Shown one piece after another: positions 55,921 to 62,035 of a stretch of 62,035 bases of DNA. The DNA is from Paenibacillus methanolicus (GTDB lineage: Bacteria > Bacillota > Bacilli > Paenibacillales > Paenibacillaceae). A program made the position numbers and the translations under genes. The stretch lies in contig NZ_VNHS01000022.1 of assembly GCF_008124765.1 (NCBI RefSeq), forward strand, positions 1-62,035. Reading direction: 5' to 3'. How positions within the stretch are numbered: the stretch's first letter is position 1; every line of letters starts with the position of its first letter. A model generated the notes under the pieces. It was not told the DNA's origin and searched no databases. It worked only from the letters and a program-made list of their open reading frames with translations.

Positions 55921-55930
55921 GGTATAACTG

Positions 55931-56010
55931 ACCACCTCGTCCCATATAGTGATAAGGAGTACAAGGCTGCATAGCCGGAACTTCTTATAGCTTGGGATCG
56001 GGGTGGTTTT
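55931..56010 (+). promoter_or_regulatory. Long imperfect hairpin covering the cwlD ribosome-binding site
   Basis: ACCACCTCGTCCCA (55931-55944) pairs with TGGGATCGGGGTGGT (55993-56007), with inner pairings ATAAGGAG/CTTCTTAT and GGCT/AGCC, and TTTG follows. It may terminate cysH-sat transcripts, and the GGGGTGG ribosome-binding site of cwlD lies in its 3' arm, so it may also control cwlD translation. Confidence 0.6.
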
Positions 56011-56013
56011 GTT

Positions 56014-56796
56014 ATGAAGCGCGGGATACGAAACCGGTTTGTGGTCTGGATAACTTACCGGGGCGCGGTGCGGGTGGGGCTTGGCATGGTCGCGGTGCTG
56101 CTTACCGTCATTTTGCTATCCCAAGATGTACCCTCGACGCGTACATGGACGTATTGGACGATGCCCTTATCGGGAAAAACAATCGTGCTCGATGCCGGTC
56201 ACGGCGGCGTGGATGGCGGGGCGGTCAGCAAACAAGGCGATATCGAGAAGGACCTGAACCTGGCGATCGCGCTGCAGCTACGGGATTATTTGCAGCAGGC
56301 TGGGGCGATCGTCCACATGACGCGCGAAGGCGATTATGATTTAGCGGGCGAAGACACGAAGAAGATAAGCAGACGGAAGACGGAAGACCTCGTGAGACGC
56401 GCGCAATTCGTCAAGGATCAGGGGGCGGATCTGTTCGTGACCATTCATATGAATAGTATACCGTCGCCGAGGTGGTCGGGTGCTCAGACGTTCTACTACC
56501 CCAACCTGCCGGAGAACGAAAGGCTTGCTGCGCTAATCCAGGACGAGATTAAGCGAAATCTAGAGAATACCCAGCGGATAGCGGCTAAGAAGAACGACAT
56601 CTATTTGTTGAAAGCGATGGATACCATACCGACCGCGCTAATTGAAGTCGGTTTCCTCTCCAACCCGGGAGAAGCCGCGATGCTGGCGGATGCCGACTAC
56701 CAGAAGAAAGTGGCTGCATCGATTTACCAAGGAATCCTGCGTTATAGCGCGGGGGAGAAATGGGGCGCGGCGGTTCCAGCCAAGCCAGGGGCTTAA
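56014..56796 (+). CDS. cwlD: CwlD, sporulation N-acetylmuramoyl-L-alanine amidase
   Basis: CwlD removes stem peptides in spore cortex peptidoglycan as the first step to muramic-delta-lactam, needed for germination. The 260-residue protein has an N-terminal membrane anchor (about 18-36). The Amidase_3 domain zinc ligands are H63 (DAGHGG), E78 (IEKDLN) and the histidine in TIHMNS, and the catalytic glutamate is in IEVGFLSNPGE. ATG 56014 lies at the end of a hairpin. PdaA, its partner, is not in the window. Confidence 0.95.
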   Translation: MKRGIRNRFVVWITYRGAVRVGLGMVAVLLTVILLSQDVPSTRTWTYWTMPLSGKTIVLDAGHGGVDGGAVSKQGDIEKDLNLAIALQLRDYLQQAGAIVHMTREGDYDLAGEDTKKISRRKTEDLVRRAQFVKDQGADLFVTIHMNSIPSPRWSGAQTFYYPNLPENERLAALIQDEIKRNLENTQRIAAKKNDIYLLKAMDTIPTALIEVGFLSNPGEAAMLADADYQKKVAASIYQGILRYSAGEKWGAAVPAKPGA

Positions 56797-56807
56797 AGCT
56801 CATGCCC

Positions 56808-56835
56808 TTGGAAGCCCTATAAACTATGGTATAAT
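56808..56835 (+). promoter_or_regulatory. Probable promoter of the Mrp/SalA gene
   Basis: TTGGAA at 56808-56813 and a perfect TATAAT at 56830-56835 are separated by 16 bases, 71 bases before the start codon. Confidence 0.55.
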
Positions 56836-56905
56836 AACGATACGTACATACAATCAATAATCTGCAGCACGAGCGCATCACCCGGAAGAGGAGACGAATG
56901 CAAAC

Positions 56906-58003
56906 ATGTTAACACGCGAGGATATTATTCGAACAGCCGAGCAAGTGGCGGCCAACGCGACCGGCGGCGCGCCGATCGGTTTTCGAGATGTAGTCGTGAA
57001 AGAAAATAACGTTCGGCTTACGGTACTCGGTGCAACCGAAGATACCCGTCAGACGTTAGAGACCAGTCTGCAGACCGCCTTGAAAGAGCTGGGGGCGGCA
57101 TCGGTCCATTTCCGGTTTAAAGAGGCTGATACGGCAGAAGGAAGCGCGAACGCCTCGCCTAAAAGCGCTGGCGACGCGAGAAGTGCACAGGGGCAGACGG
57201 AGTCGGTTCGCGGGCATGCGGCAGGCATGGATTCGAACAAGCTCCTGAACGAGCGAAGCGGCGTGAACTTCATTGCGGTGGCCAGCGGCAAGGGCGGCGT
57301 AGGCAAATCAACCGTCACGGTTAATCTCGCCGTAGCGCTTGCGCGCCGAGGCAAACGCGTAGGCATTATCGATGCCGATATCTACGGATTTAGCGTGCCG
57401 GACATGATGGGCATCGAGGAACGGCCGGCGGTCGTGAACGAACGCGTCATTCCAATCGAGAAATTCGGCGTGAAAGTCATGTCGATGGGCTTCTTCGTCG
57501 AAGATAATGCGCCGATCGTGTGGCGAGGACCGATGTTGGGCAAAATGCTGCGTAATTTCTTTGCTGAGATTGAATGGGGCGAGGTCGACTACCTTCTACT
57601 GGACCTGCCGCCAGGTACGGGAGACGTTGCGCTGGACGTGCACCAGATGATCCCGCAAAGCAAAGAAATCATCGTTACGACTCCTCATGCGACGGCGGCG
57701 TTCGTTGCGGCGCGCGCAGGCGCGATGGCCATCAAGACGGAGCATGAAATTATCGGCGTCGTCGAGAACATGAGCTATTACGTAACGAAGAGCGGAGAGC
57801 AGGAGTACGTATTCGGCAAAGGCGGCGGTGCGCGTTTGGCGGAATCGTTGAATGCGGAATTGATGGCACAGATACCGCTCGGCGCGCCGGATAACCATGT
57901 GTCGGAACCTGATTTCTCGCCGTCCGTATACAAAGAAGACACTTCGACAGGGCAGCTGTATCTGGAAGTCGCGGACCGCGTAATCGCGAAATGCGAGGCG
58001 TAA
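56906..58003 (+). CDS. salA: Mrp/NBP35-family P-loop ATPase (SalA)
   Basis: The 365-residue protein has an N-terminal MIP18-like domain (about 1-75), a low-complexity linker (about 76-110), and the deviant Walker A ATPase domain VASGKGGVGKSTVTVN near 127. DLPPGTGDVAL lies near 233. The CXXC iron-sulfur carrier motif of some Mrp proteins is not seen. In Bacillus subtilis the gene at this place, salA, represses scoC; Fe-S carrier function is the alternative. It ends at a terminator shared with gerD. Confidence 0.88.
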   Translation: MLTREDIIRTAEQVAANATGGAPIGFRDVVVKENNVRLTVLGATEDTRQTLETSLQTALKELGAASVHFRFKEADTAEGSANASPKSAGDARSAQGQTESVRGHAAGMDSNKLLNERSGVNFIAVASGKGGVGKSTVTVNLAVALARRGKRVGIIDADIYGFSVPDMMGIEERPAVVNERVIPIEKFGVKVMSMGFFVEDNAPIVWRGPMLGKMLRNFFAEIEWGEVDYLLLDLPPGTGDVALDVHQMIPQSKEIIVTTPHATAAFVAARAGAMAIKTEHEIIGVVENMSYYVTKSGEQEYVFGKGGGARLAESLNAELMAQIPLGAPDNHVSEPDFSPSVYKEDTSTGQLYLEVADRVIAKCEA

Positions 58004-58046
58004 GCGGATCCAGAGACGGCGCTCGATAAAGCAACATCTCAATAAC

Positions 58047-58113
58047 AAAAAGCCCGCAGTTCGCATGGTCGACAACTCTAAAGTTGTCTTCTATGCGAGC
58101 GCGGGCTTATTCT
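58047..58113. terminator. Bidirectional terminator between salA and gerD
   Basis: AAGCCCGC and GCGGGCTT (58050-58057 and 58101-58108) form the outer stem, TCGCAT/ATGCGA and GACAACT/AGTTGTC continue it inward, with A/T-rich flanks on both sides. Confidence 0.8.
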
Positions 58114-58842
58114 TTACGAGGAGCCGCCTCCCCCGGATTCGCCCATACCTTCGGACTCGCCGGATTCGCCGCCTCCGCCTTCCTCTTCTCCGCCTTCTCC
58201 CTCGGCCGCTTTCTCTTCTTCCTCGCCGCCGCTGCTTGCCTTCTCCAGCTTTTCATTCGGTTTCACTTTCAGTTCCTCTTGTACCGCTTTCTTCAACAAA
58301 TCGAGGATTTCCAGCCGATATATCGGGCTTTGCATCGACTCCTGCATGATGGTGGAGATTTGCTTGCGATATTGCGTACTGTTCATCACTTCCAGGATCA
58401 TCTTTTCCATCTCGGGATTTTTCAGCACCTTAATTAAATCCGCTTGGTAAGAAGGATCTTTAATTAAATCCTTGTGGAGCTGCTTATTTTGCTTGTTCAC
58501 CGCTTTGGCGAATTCGCCGGCGAAACGCGGGTCGGTCATAAGCTGTTCGATGACTTTGTAATAATCGGGCGACACCAGCGTCTCTTTGACGGCTAGTCGG
58601 ACGTTTTCCTGGTCCTGCACGGTCAACAACTTCGAAGTAAGTCCGTTGTTGCCCGTCGTGCTGACGGCTGATTCCTGAAGCGCCTTTTGGGCATCTTCGG
58701 TTTTTAGAATATCGATGACCATCGACTTCATGTCCTTGTAGCTCATCGACTCGTTGGACCCGCTCTGCGGTTCTGAGCCGCAGCCGGCTAACATAAGCGT
58801 CGTCGTCACGCAGAGCGTGAGCCAAACTATACGATTGCGCAT
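58114..58842 (-). CDS. gerD: GerD, spore germination lipoprotein
   Basis: GerD clusters germinant receptors in the inner spore membrane. The 242-residue protein has a signal peptide with lipobox LAGC (C21), then helical repeats (LKTEDAQKALQES; TLVSPDYYKVIEQLM; YQADLIKVLKNPEMEKM) typical of the trimeric GerD rod. The last 35 residues are almost only Glu, Gly and Ser, ending in GGGGSS. GGGAGACG precedes the ATG on the minus strand. A sigma-G-like CATAATA lies at 58888-58894 (complement), which would fit forespore expression. Confidence 0.94.
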   Translation of the reverse strand: MRNRIVWLTLCVTTTLMLAGCGSEPQSGSNESMSYKDMKSMVIDILKTEDAQKALQESAVSTTGNNGLTSKLLTVQDQENVRLAVKETLVSPDYYKVIEQLMTDPRFAGEFAKAVNKQNKQLHKDLIKDPSYQADLIKVLKNPEMEKMILEVMNSTQYRKQISTIMQESMQSPIYRLEILDLLKKAVQEELKVKPNEKLEKASSGGEEEEKAAEGEGGEEEGGGGESGESEGMGESGGGGSS

Positions 58843-59069
58843 TCAACAAGCGTCTCCCTTCTGCGTAGGGGCAAGGATGGATGGGCTTATTATGCGACAT
58901 TGTTCGACGGATTATCATACTCGCGGCGTAGCTTTTTAAAGCGAACATGGTAAAATAAAGCGTACGTGCATCTTCATCCCGTTTAGGCGTATGAATGGCG
59001 ACGTTTGGGCGGTTGATCCGTATCTGTCTTTGGGACAAAGGACGAATTTTCGTATAGGAGTGACAGAAA

Positions 59070-59699
59070 GTGACACTGCGCAAAATGTGGTTTTTATTAT
59101 GGAGCACCACCTTGATCGGAGCGGGCATAACGGTCGTGGTCGGTTCCATCATGCAGATGTTTGACCATGAATTCGGGTTCATGGATATGAAATCAACCGG
59201 CTTTAACATGTTGAACATGGCCTTGGCCGGATTGTTGTTCGGCGTGTTCAGCCAACTGGGATTTTTCGCGTATTTGACCATTAACTATTTGGCGCTTGGC
59301 ATGCTGCGTAAGAAGTATCTGTGGAATACCCTACAGGCGTATTGCACCTTGTTCGCGGTAGGGGGATTAGGTTACAAACTGTATGGGACGAGCGAGCTGC
59401 ATCAGAACAACTGGTTTTTCTGGGTGCTGCCGCTTGCGTTATTGATGGCTTCGATATTCGTCTCGTATCTAAAGTCGAAGCGGACGAACAACTCGGCATT
59501 CATGCCTACGATGTTTTTGCTTTTTGTCGGTACGACGCTTGAGGCATGGCCGAGCATGGGCGAGGATAGCAATCCGCTGACGATCGTATTTATGGTTGCC
59601 CCGCTGTTCGTGTGTAACTCCTATTTGATTATGCAGCTGCATCGGATTGTGAACAGCGACAAGGCCGATACCGCGGCAAGCGCGGGAACGGCCTTGTAG
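59070..59699 (+). CDS. kbaA: KbaA, KinB signalling pathway activation protein
   Basis: KbaA is needed in Bacillus for KinB to feed the sporulation phosphorelay. The 209-residue protein has about six hydrophobic segments (for example MLNMALAGLLFGVFSQLGFF and VLPLALLMASIFVSYL). GTG start with TAGGAGTGA upstream. It lies between gerD and pdaB as in Bacillus subtilis. The stop is 20 bases from the convergent pdaB stop. The mechanism is not apparent from sequence. Confidence 0.9.
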   Translation: MTLRKMWFLLWSTTLIGAGITVVVGSIMQMFDHEFGFMDMKSTGFNMLNMALAGLLFGVFSQLGFFAYLTINYLALGMLRKKYLWNTLQAYCTLFAVGGLGYKLYGTSELHQNNWFFWVLPLALLMASIFVSYLKSKRTNNSAFMPTMFLLFVGTTLEAWPSMGEDSNPLTIVFMVAPLFVCNSYLIMQLHRIVNSDKADTAASAGTAL

Positions 59700-59719
59700 G
59701 GGAGGTTATTGCTGTCGGC

Positions 59720-60514
59720 TTAATATCCGGCGGCGGCATCGAACATGGCGGTTTTATCTTGTACCGTTTTGCCTTGCAGCTCGGTTTGCGAGATGAGATC
59801 CGTCACGCTGACGAACTCGTAGCCTTTGGCGCGGAGTTGATCGATAATAACCGGAAGCGCCTCGTGCGTTTGCTTGCTCGAATCGCTGGCGTGCATGAGG
59901 ACGATATCGCCAGGGTGGACTTTGCCGACGACGCGATTTATGATTTTCGCAGTGCCCATATTCATCCAATCCAGCGAGTCGGTGTCCCATTGAATGACCT
60001 TGTAACCGAGTTCGTCAGCAATGCGCAATACCCGTTTATCAAAATCGCCGTTGGGCATGCGGATTAGCTTCGGCGCTTTGCCCGTCACTTCGGCTAGTAT
60101 GGCATGGGCAGTTTGAATCTCATTGCGGATTTCTTCGTCGCTGAAACTGCTGTAGAAGTCGTGTTTATTGCCGTGGCTGCCGATCTCGAATCCGGATGCG
60201 GCAATCTTTTTCACGATATCGGGATGCGACTTGCTCCATGGCGCGGACAGGAAGAAGGTGGCTTTGCCCACCTTTTTCTCTTTTAACACGGTAAGGATAG
60301 GCTCGGCACGCTTGTCTCCCCAGCTAATATCGAACGTAAGCGCAACGATCTTTTTGTTCGTCGGAATGCTGTATATCGCGGCAGGCTGTTGGGGGGCGAA
60401 TACCGTGATATTGTCTTTCTCGGCATAGACGACGCCAACGGCAAATACAATTCCGATGCAAATGAGAAAATAACGTTTCAACCTTCGGCCGTTCATGACA
60501 TAAAACAAGTTCAT
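59720..60514 (-). CDS. pdaB: PdaB, sporulation polysaccharide deacetylase
   Basis: PdaB is required to keep spore cortex or spores stable after sporulation. It has 264 residues, with an N-terminal membrane segment (FLICIGIVFAVGVVYA near 16) and a NodB-type domain. The first motif reads TFDISWGD rather than TFDDG, as usual for PdaB. SHGNKHDF supplies metal-binding histidines. It ends with a short Ala-rich tail. It is divergent from spoIIM. Confidence 0.93.
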   Translation of the reverse strand: MNLFYVMNGRRLKRYFLICIGIVFAVGVVYAEKDNITVFAPQQPAAIYSIPTNKKIVALTFDISWGDKRAEPILTVLKEKKVGKATFFLSAPWSKSHPDIVKKIAASGFEIGSHGNKHDFYSSFSDEEIRNEIQTAHAILAEVTGKAPKLIRMPNGDFDKRVLRIADELGYKVIQWDTDSLDWMNMGTAKIINRVVGKVHPGDIVLMHASDSSKQTHEALPVIIDQLRAKGYEFVSVTDLISQTELQGKTVQDKTAMFDAAAGY

Positions 60515-60631
60515 CGGCGCTGGGCTCTCCTCTCCAGTGGGCTTGTATTAGTACAATCTATGCTCGTACGACCTAGTTATTCGCGTTTGGACAAAATACC
60601 GGTTGAACCCCGAAGACAAGGAGGACGACGC

Positions 60632-61246
60632 GTGTTTTCAAGACAGGAGATCGTGAAGCACCTGAAAGAAATGCGGCATTACATCATTTTTAGCTCGGTC
60701 ATTTTCTTGGCGGGACTAGTTTTCGGAGCGACGAACACCGGCCTGCACGACTACATCAATAGCCAGATCGACAGCCTGCGCAAAGTCGCCCAAACGATAC
60801 AAACCAGCGAAAATCCGACGTTGGGTTTTCTTGTGTTCATTTTTCTTAATAATACGATCAAAGCAATTCTCGTCATGTACTTAGGTTTGTTTCTGGGGAT
60901 CGTGCCGCTCTTTTTCCTCTCCATTAATGGTATGGTCATCGGCTATATCATCGGACTTGAAGCCGAGAACGGGGGAGGGCATTTGTTTGACCTCATCGTG
61001 AAGGGATTGTTGCCTCACGGGATCTTGGAAATTCCCGCGATCTTGGTGGCCTGCGCGTATGGACTGCGTTTTGGGGCACTAATGTTTCAAGGAGCGGGCG
61101 CGCTCGTGCTGAAGCGGGAAGGATGGGGGGCCAAATTCGAGCGTCTTATGGTTCGATCGGTGCCGATGATGGTGATTTTAACGGTTACGTTGTTCATTGC
61201 GGCTCTCATCGAGAGCACAATTACGCCATGGCTGCTTTCGTTGTAA
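60632..61246 (+). CDS. spoIIM: SpoIIM, stage II sporulation protein M
   Basis: SpoIIM joins SpoIID and SpoIIP in the engulfment machine that remodels septal peptidoglycan. It has about 204 residues with five or so membrane segments (for example YIIFSSVIFLAGLVFG and LVMYLGLFLGIVPLFFL) and GLLPHGILEIPAILVACAYG, the hallmark of the family. A long upstream frame to 60389 overlaps pdaB antisense; GTG 60632 has AAGGAGG seven bases before it. Confidence 0.93.
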   Translation: MFSRQEIVKHLKEMRHYIIFSSVIFLAGLVFGATNTGLHDYINSQIDSLRKVAQTIQTSENPTLGFLVFIFLNNTIKAILVMYLGLFLGIVPLFFLSINGMVIGYIIGLEAENGGGHLFDLIVKGLLPHGILEIPAILVACAYGLRFGALMFQGAGALVLKREGWGAKFERLMVRSVPMMVILTVTLFIAALIESTITPWLLSL

Positions 61247-61281
61247 TAAATTTTCCATATATTGAGCATAACAGTAAGGCG

Positions 61282-61317
61282 GCGTCCGACGCGGTACAAC
61301 GCGGGACGCTGTTTTTG
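61282..61317 (+). terminator. Terminator after spoIIM
   Basis: GCGTCC and GGACGC with inner CGCG/CGCG form a strong stem (two unpaired bases), followed by TGTTTTTG. Confidence 0.9.
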
Positions 61318-61394
61318 TTTGGTGCGAAAGGCTGCACATGCTCCGCCTGACCGAGAAGTCGGGACGGACACTGCGAAGGGGGCCGTATACCGTT

Positions 61395-61616
61395 ATGCTA
61401 GGAATACTATTCAACGACAAAGAATGCAAAGAACTCGATTACGTCCTGCGCAAAGAGCTAGACGAAATGCTCATGGATTTGAACGACTCCCGTCTTGACG
61501 GAGATATCAAAACCGCGATTGCGCGAAGGTATAAAGTGATTTTCCGTATGTATGCGCGAATCGCAACGCCTAAAGAGTTGTCTCGTTATGCGGTGAATAT
61601 GCGGTCTTACAAGTAA
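61395..61616 (+). CDS. Small conserved-type protein, 73 residues, unknown
   Basis: I do not recognise a named family. The protein is helical and charged: MLGILFNDKECKELDYVLRK at the start, then LDEMLMDLNDSRLDGDIKTA (20 residues), and YKVIFRMYARIATPKELSRY. It looks like a compact two- or three-helix protein. The frame is open from 61338; ATG 61395 fits the protein-like part, with GAAGGGGG at a rather long spacing of 13. It lies between the spoIIM terminator and the rRNA promoter, so it is an independent unit. Confidence 0.75.
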   Translation: MLGILFNDKECKELDYVLRKELDEMLMDLNDSRLDGDIKTAIARRYKVIFRMYARIATPKELSRYAVNMRSYK

Positions 61617-61641
61617 TAAAGAGGGATGCGGGCGTCTGACC

Positions 61642-61690
61642 AAAAAAATTAAAAAAGCACTTGCAATGTTCCGGGCGCCTGTGGTATCTT
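61642..61690 (+). promoter_or_regulatory. Promoter of the downstream rRNA operon
   Basis: An A-rich UP-like stretch (61642-61656) precedes TTGCAA at 61661-61666 and TATCTT at 61685-61690 (18-base spacer). Downstream are the perfect hairpin CCGCTG-AGAG-CAGCGG and the pre-16S leader; apart from that, the leader shows no gene. Confidence 0.6.
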
Positions 61691-61861
61691 ATAAAAGTCG
61701 CCGCTGAGAGCAGCGGTTGATGAATGAAACAAACAAACTTGTTCCTTGAAAACTGAACAATGAGCGATATATGTCAACGTAAGAAATGAGCTATACAAAG
61801 CTCCGAAGTTGCGAAATGCTGCATGTCCAGCCTCACGGCTGTACACGCAAACCAATTCGCT

Positions 61862-62035
61862 TATATGGAGAGTTTGATCCTGGCTCAGGACGAACGCTGG
61901 CGGCGTGCCTAATACATGCAAGTCGAGCGGACTTTACCCCTCGGGGTAAGGTTAGCGGCGGACGGGTGAGTAACACGTAGGTAACCTGCCTGTAAGACCG
62001 GGATAACATTCGGAAACGAATGCTAATACCGGATA
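61862..62035 (+). rRNA. 16S ribosomal RNA, 5' part (partial)
   Basis: The universal 16S beginning AGAGTTTGATCCTGGCTCAG is at 61869-61888. The following bases match the first variable region of Paenibacillaceae-type 16S. The gene continues beyond the window. The mature 5' end is set by the usual eight-base distance and may be off by one or two bases. Confidence 0.97.

Noticed and set aside
59661..59698. A stem-loop (CAAGGCC/GGCCTTG) at the end of kbaA considered as a terminator
   Set aside because: No T-run on either strand, and the pairing falls in repetitive Ala/Gly codons of the coding sequence.
60389..60631. An 81-codon extension of spoIIM
   Set aside because: It overlaps the 5' end of pdaB in antisense; the GTG at 60632 has a perfect ribosome-binding site and the family start.

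Overview
The window is an origin-proximal block of a Gram-positive, endospore-forming chromosome, most likely Paenibacillaceae (Paenibacillus- or Cohnella-like). Evidence: the Bacillales order ctsR-mcsA-mcsB-clpC-radA-disA, the complete rpoBC/str/S10/spc/alpha ribosomal-protein superoperon, the sporulation genes cwlD, gerD, kbaA, pdaB and spoIIM, Shine-Dalgarno sites of the GGAGG type, many GTG/TTG starts, and moderately high GC. The assignment is by gene order and protein likeness only.

Layout. 1-312: end of an rRNA operon (23S 3' end, 5S, terminator). 313-1480: a small uncharacterised gene, a probable 42-residue gene on the minus strand, and DnaA-box-like sites. 1349-6212: heat-shock operon ctsR-mcsA-mcsB-clpC with its CtsR operator. 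6258-12779: radA, disA, a phosphatidylserine synthase, a minus-strand DUF gene, the PIN/TRAM protein gene yacL, ispD and ispF. 12824-18733: gltX, then a T-box-controlled cysE-cysS-mrnC-rlmB-rae1 operon. 19022-19672: sigH. 20123-23577: rpmG-secE-nusG-rplK-rplA-rplJ-rplL. 23743-37145: ybxB, rpoB, rpoC, an L7Ae-type protein, rpsL, rpsG, fusA, tuf. 37385-54710: S10/spc/alpha cluster from rpsJ to rplQ, with secY, adk, map and infA inside, then truA, rplM, rpsI. 54780-55920: cysH followed by a broken sat gene. 56014-61616: cwlD, salA/mrp, gerD (minus), kbaA, pdaB (minus), spoIIM and a small unknown gene. 61661-62035: promoter and first part of the 16S gene of a second rRNA operon.

How it works together. 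Nearly everything reads left to right and serves transcription, translation, protein export and protein quality control. Expression seems to be tuned by short RNA devices: a T-box, an L10 leader, and terminator-like hairpins inside the L10, rpoB-rpoC and S10 transcripts. Sulfur metabolism appears twice (cysES under a T-box; cysH next to a sat pseudogene). The right end carries sporulation and germination genes in the order known from Bacillus subtilis, with cysH-sat placed between rpsI and cwlD.

No tRNA gene, CRISPR array, insertion sequence or prophage was recognised. The points most worth a second look are the sat pseudogene, the hairpin that contains the cwlD ribosome-binding site, the unlisted 42-residue minus-strand gene, and the palindromic DnaA-box-like site next to a promoter.
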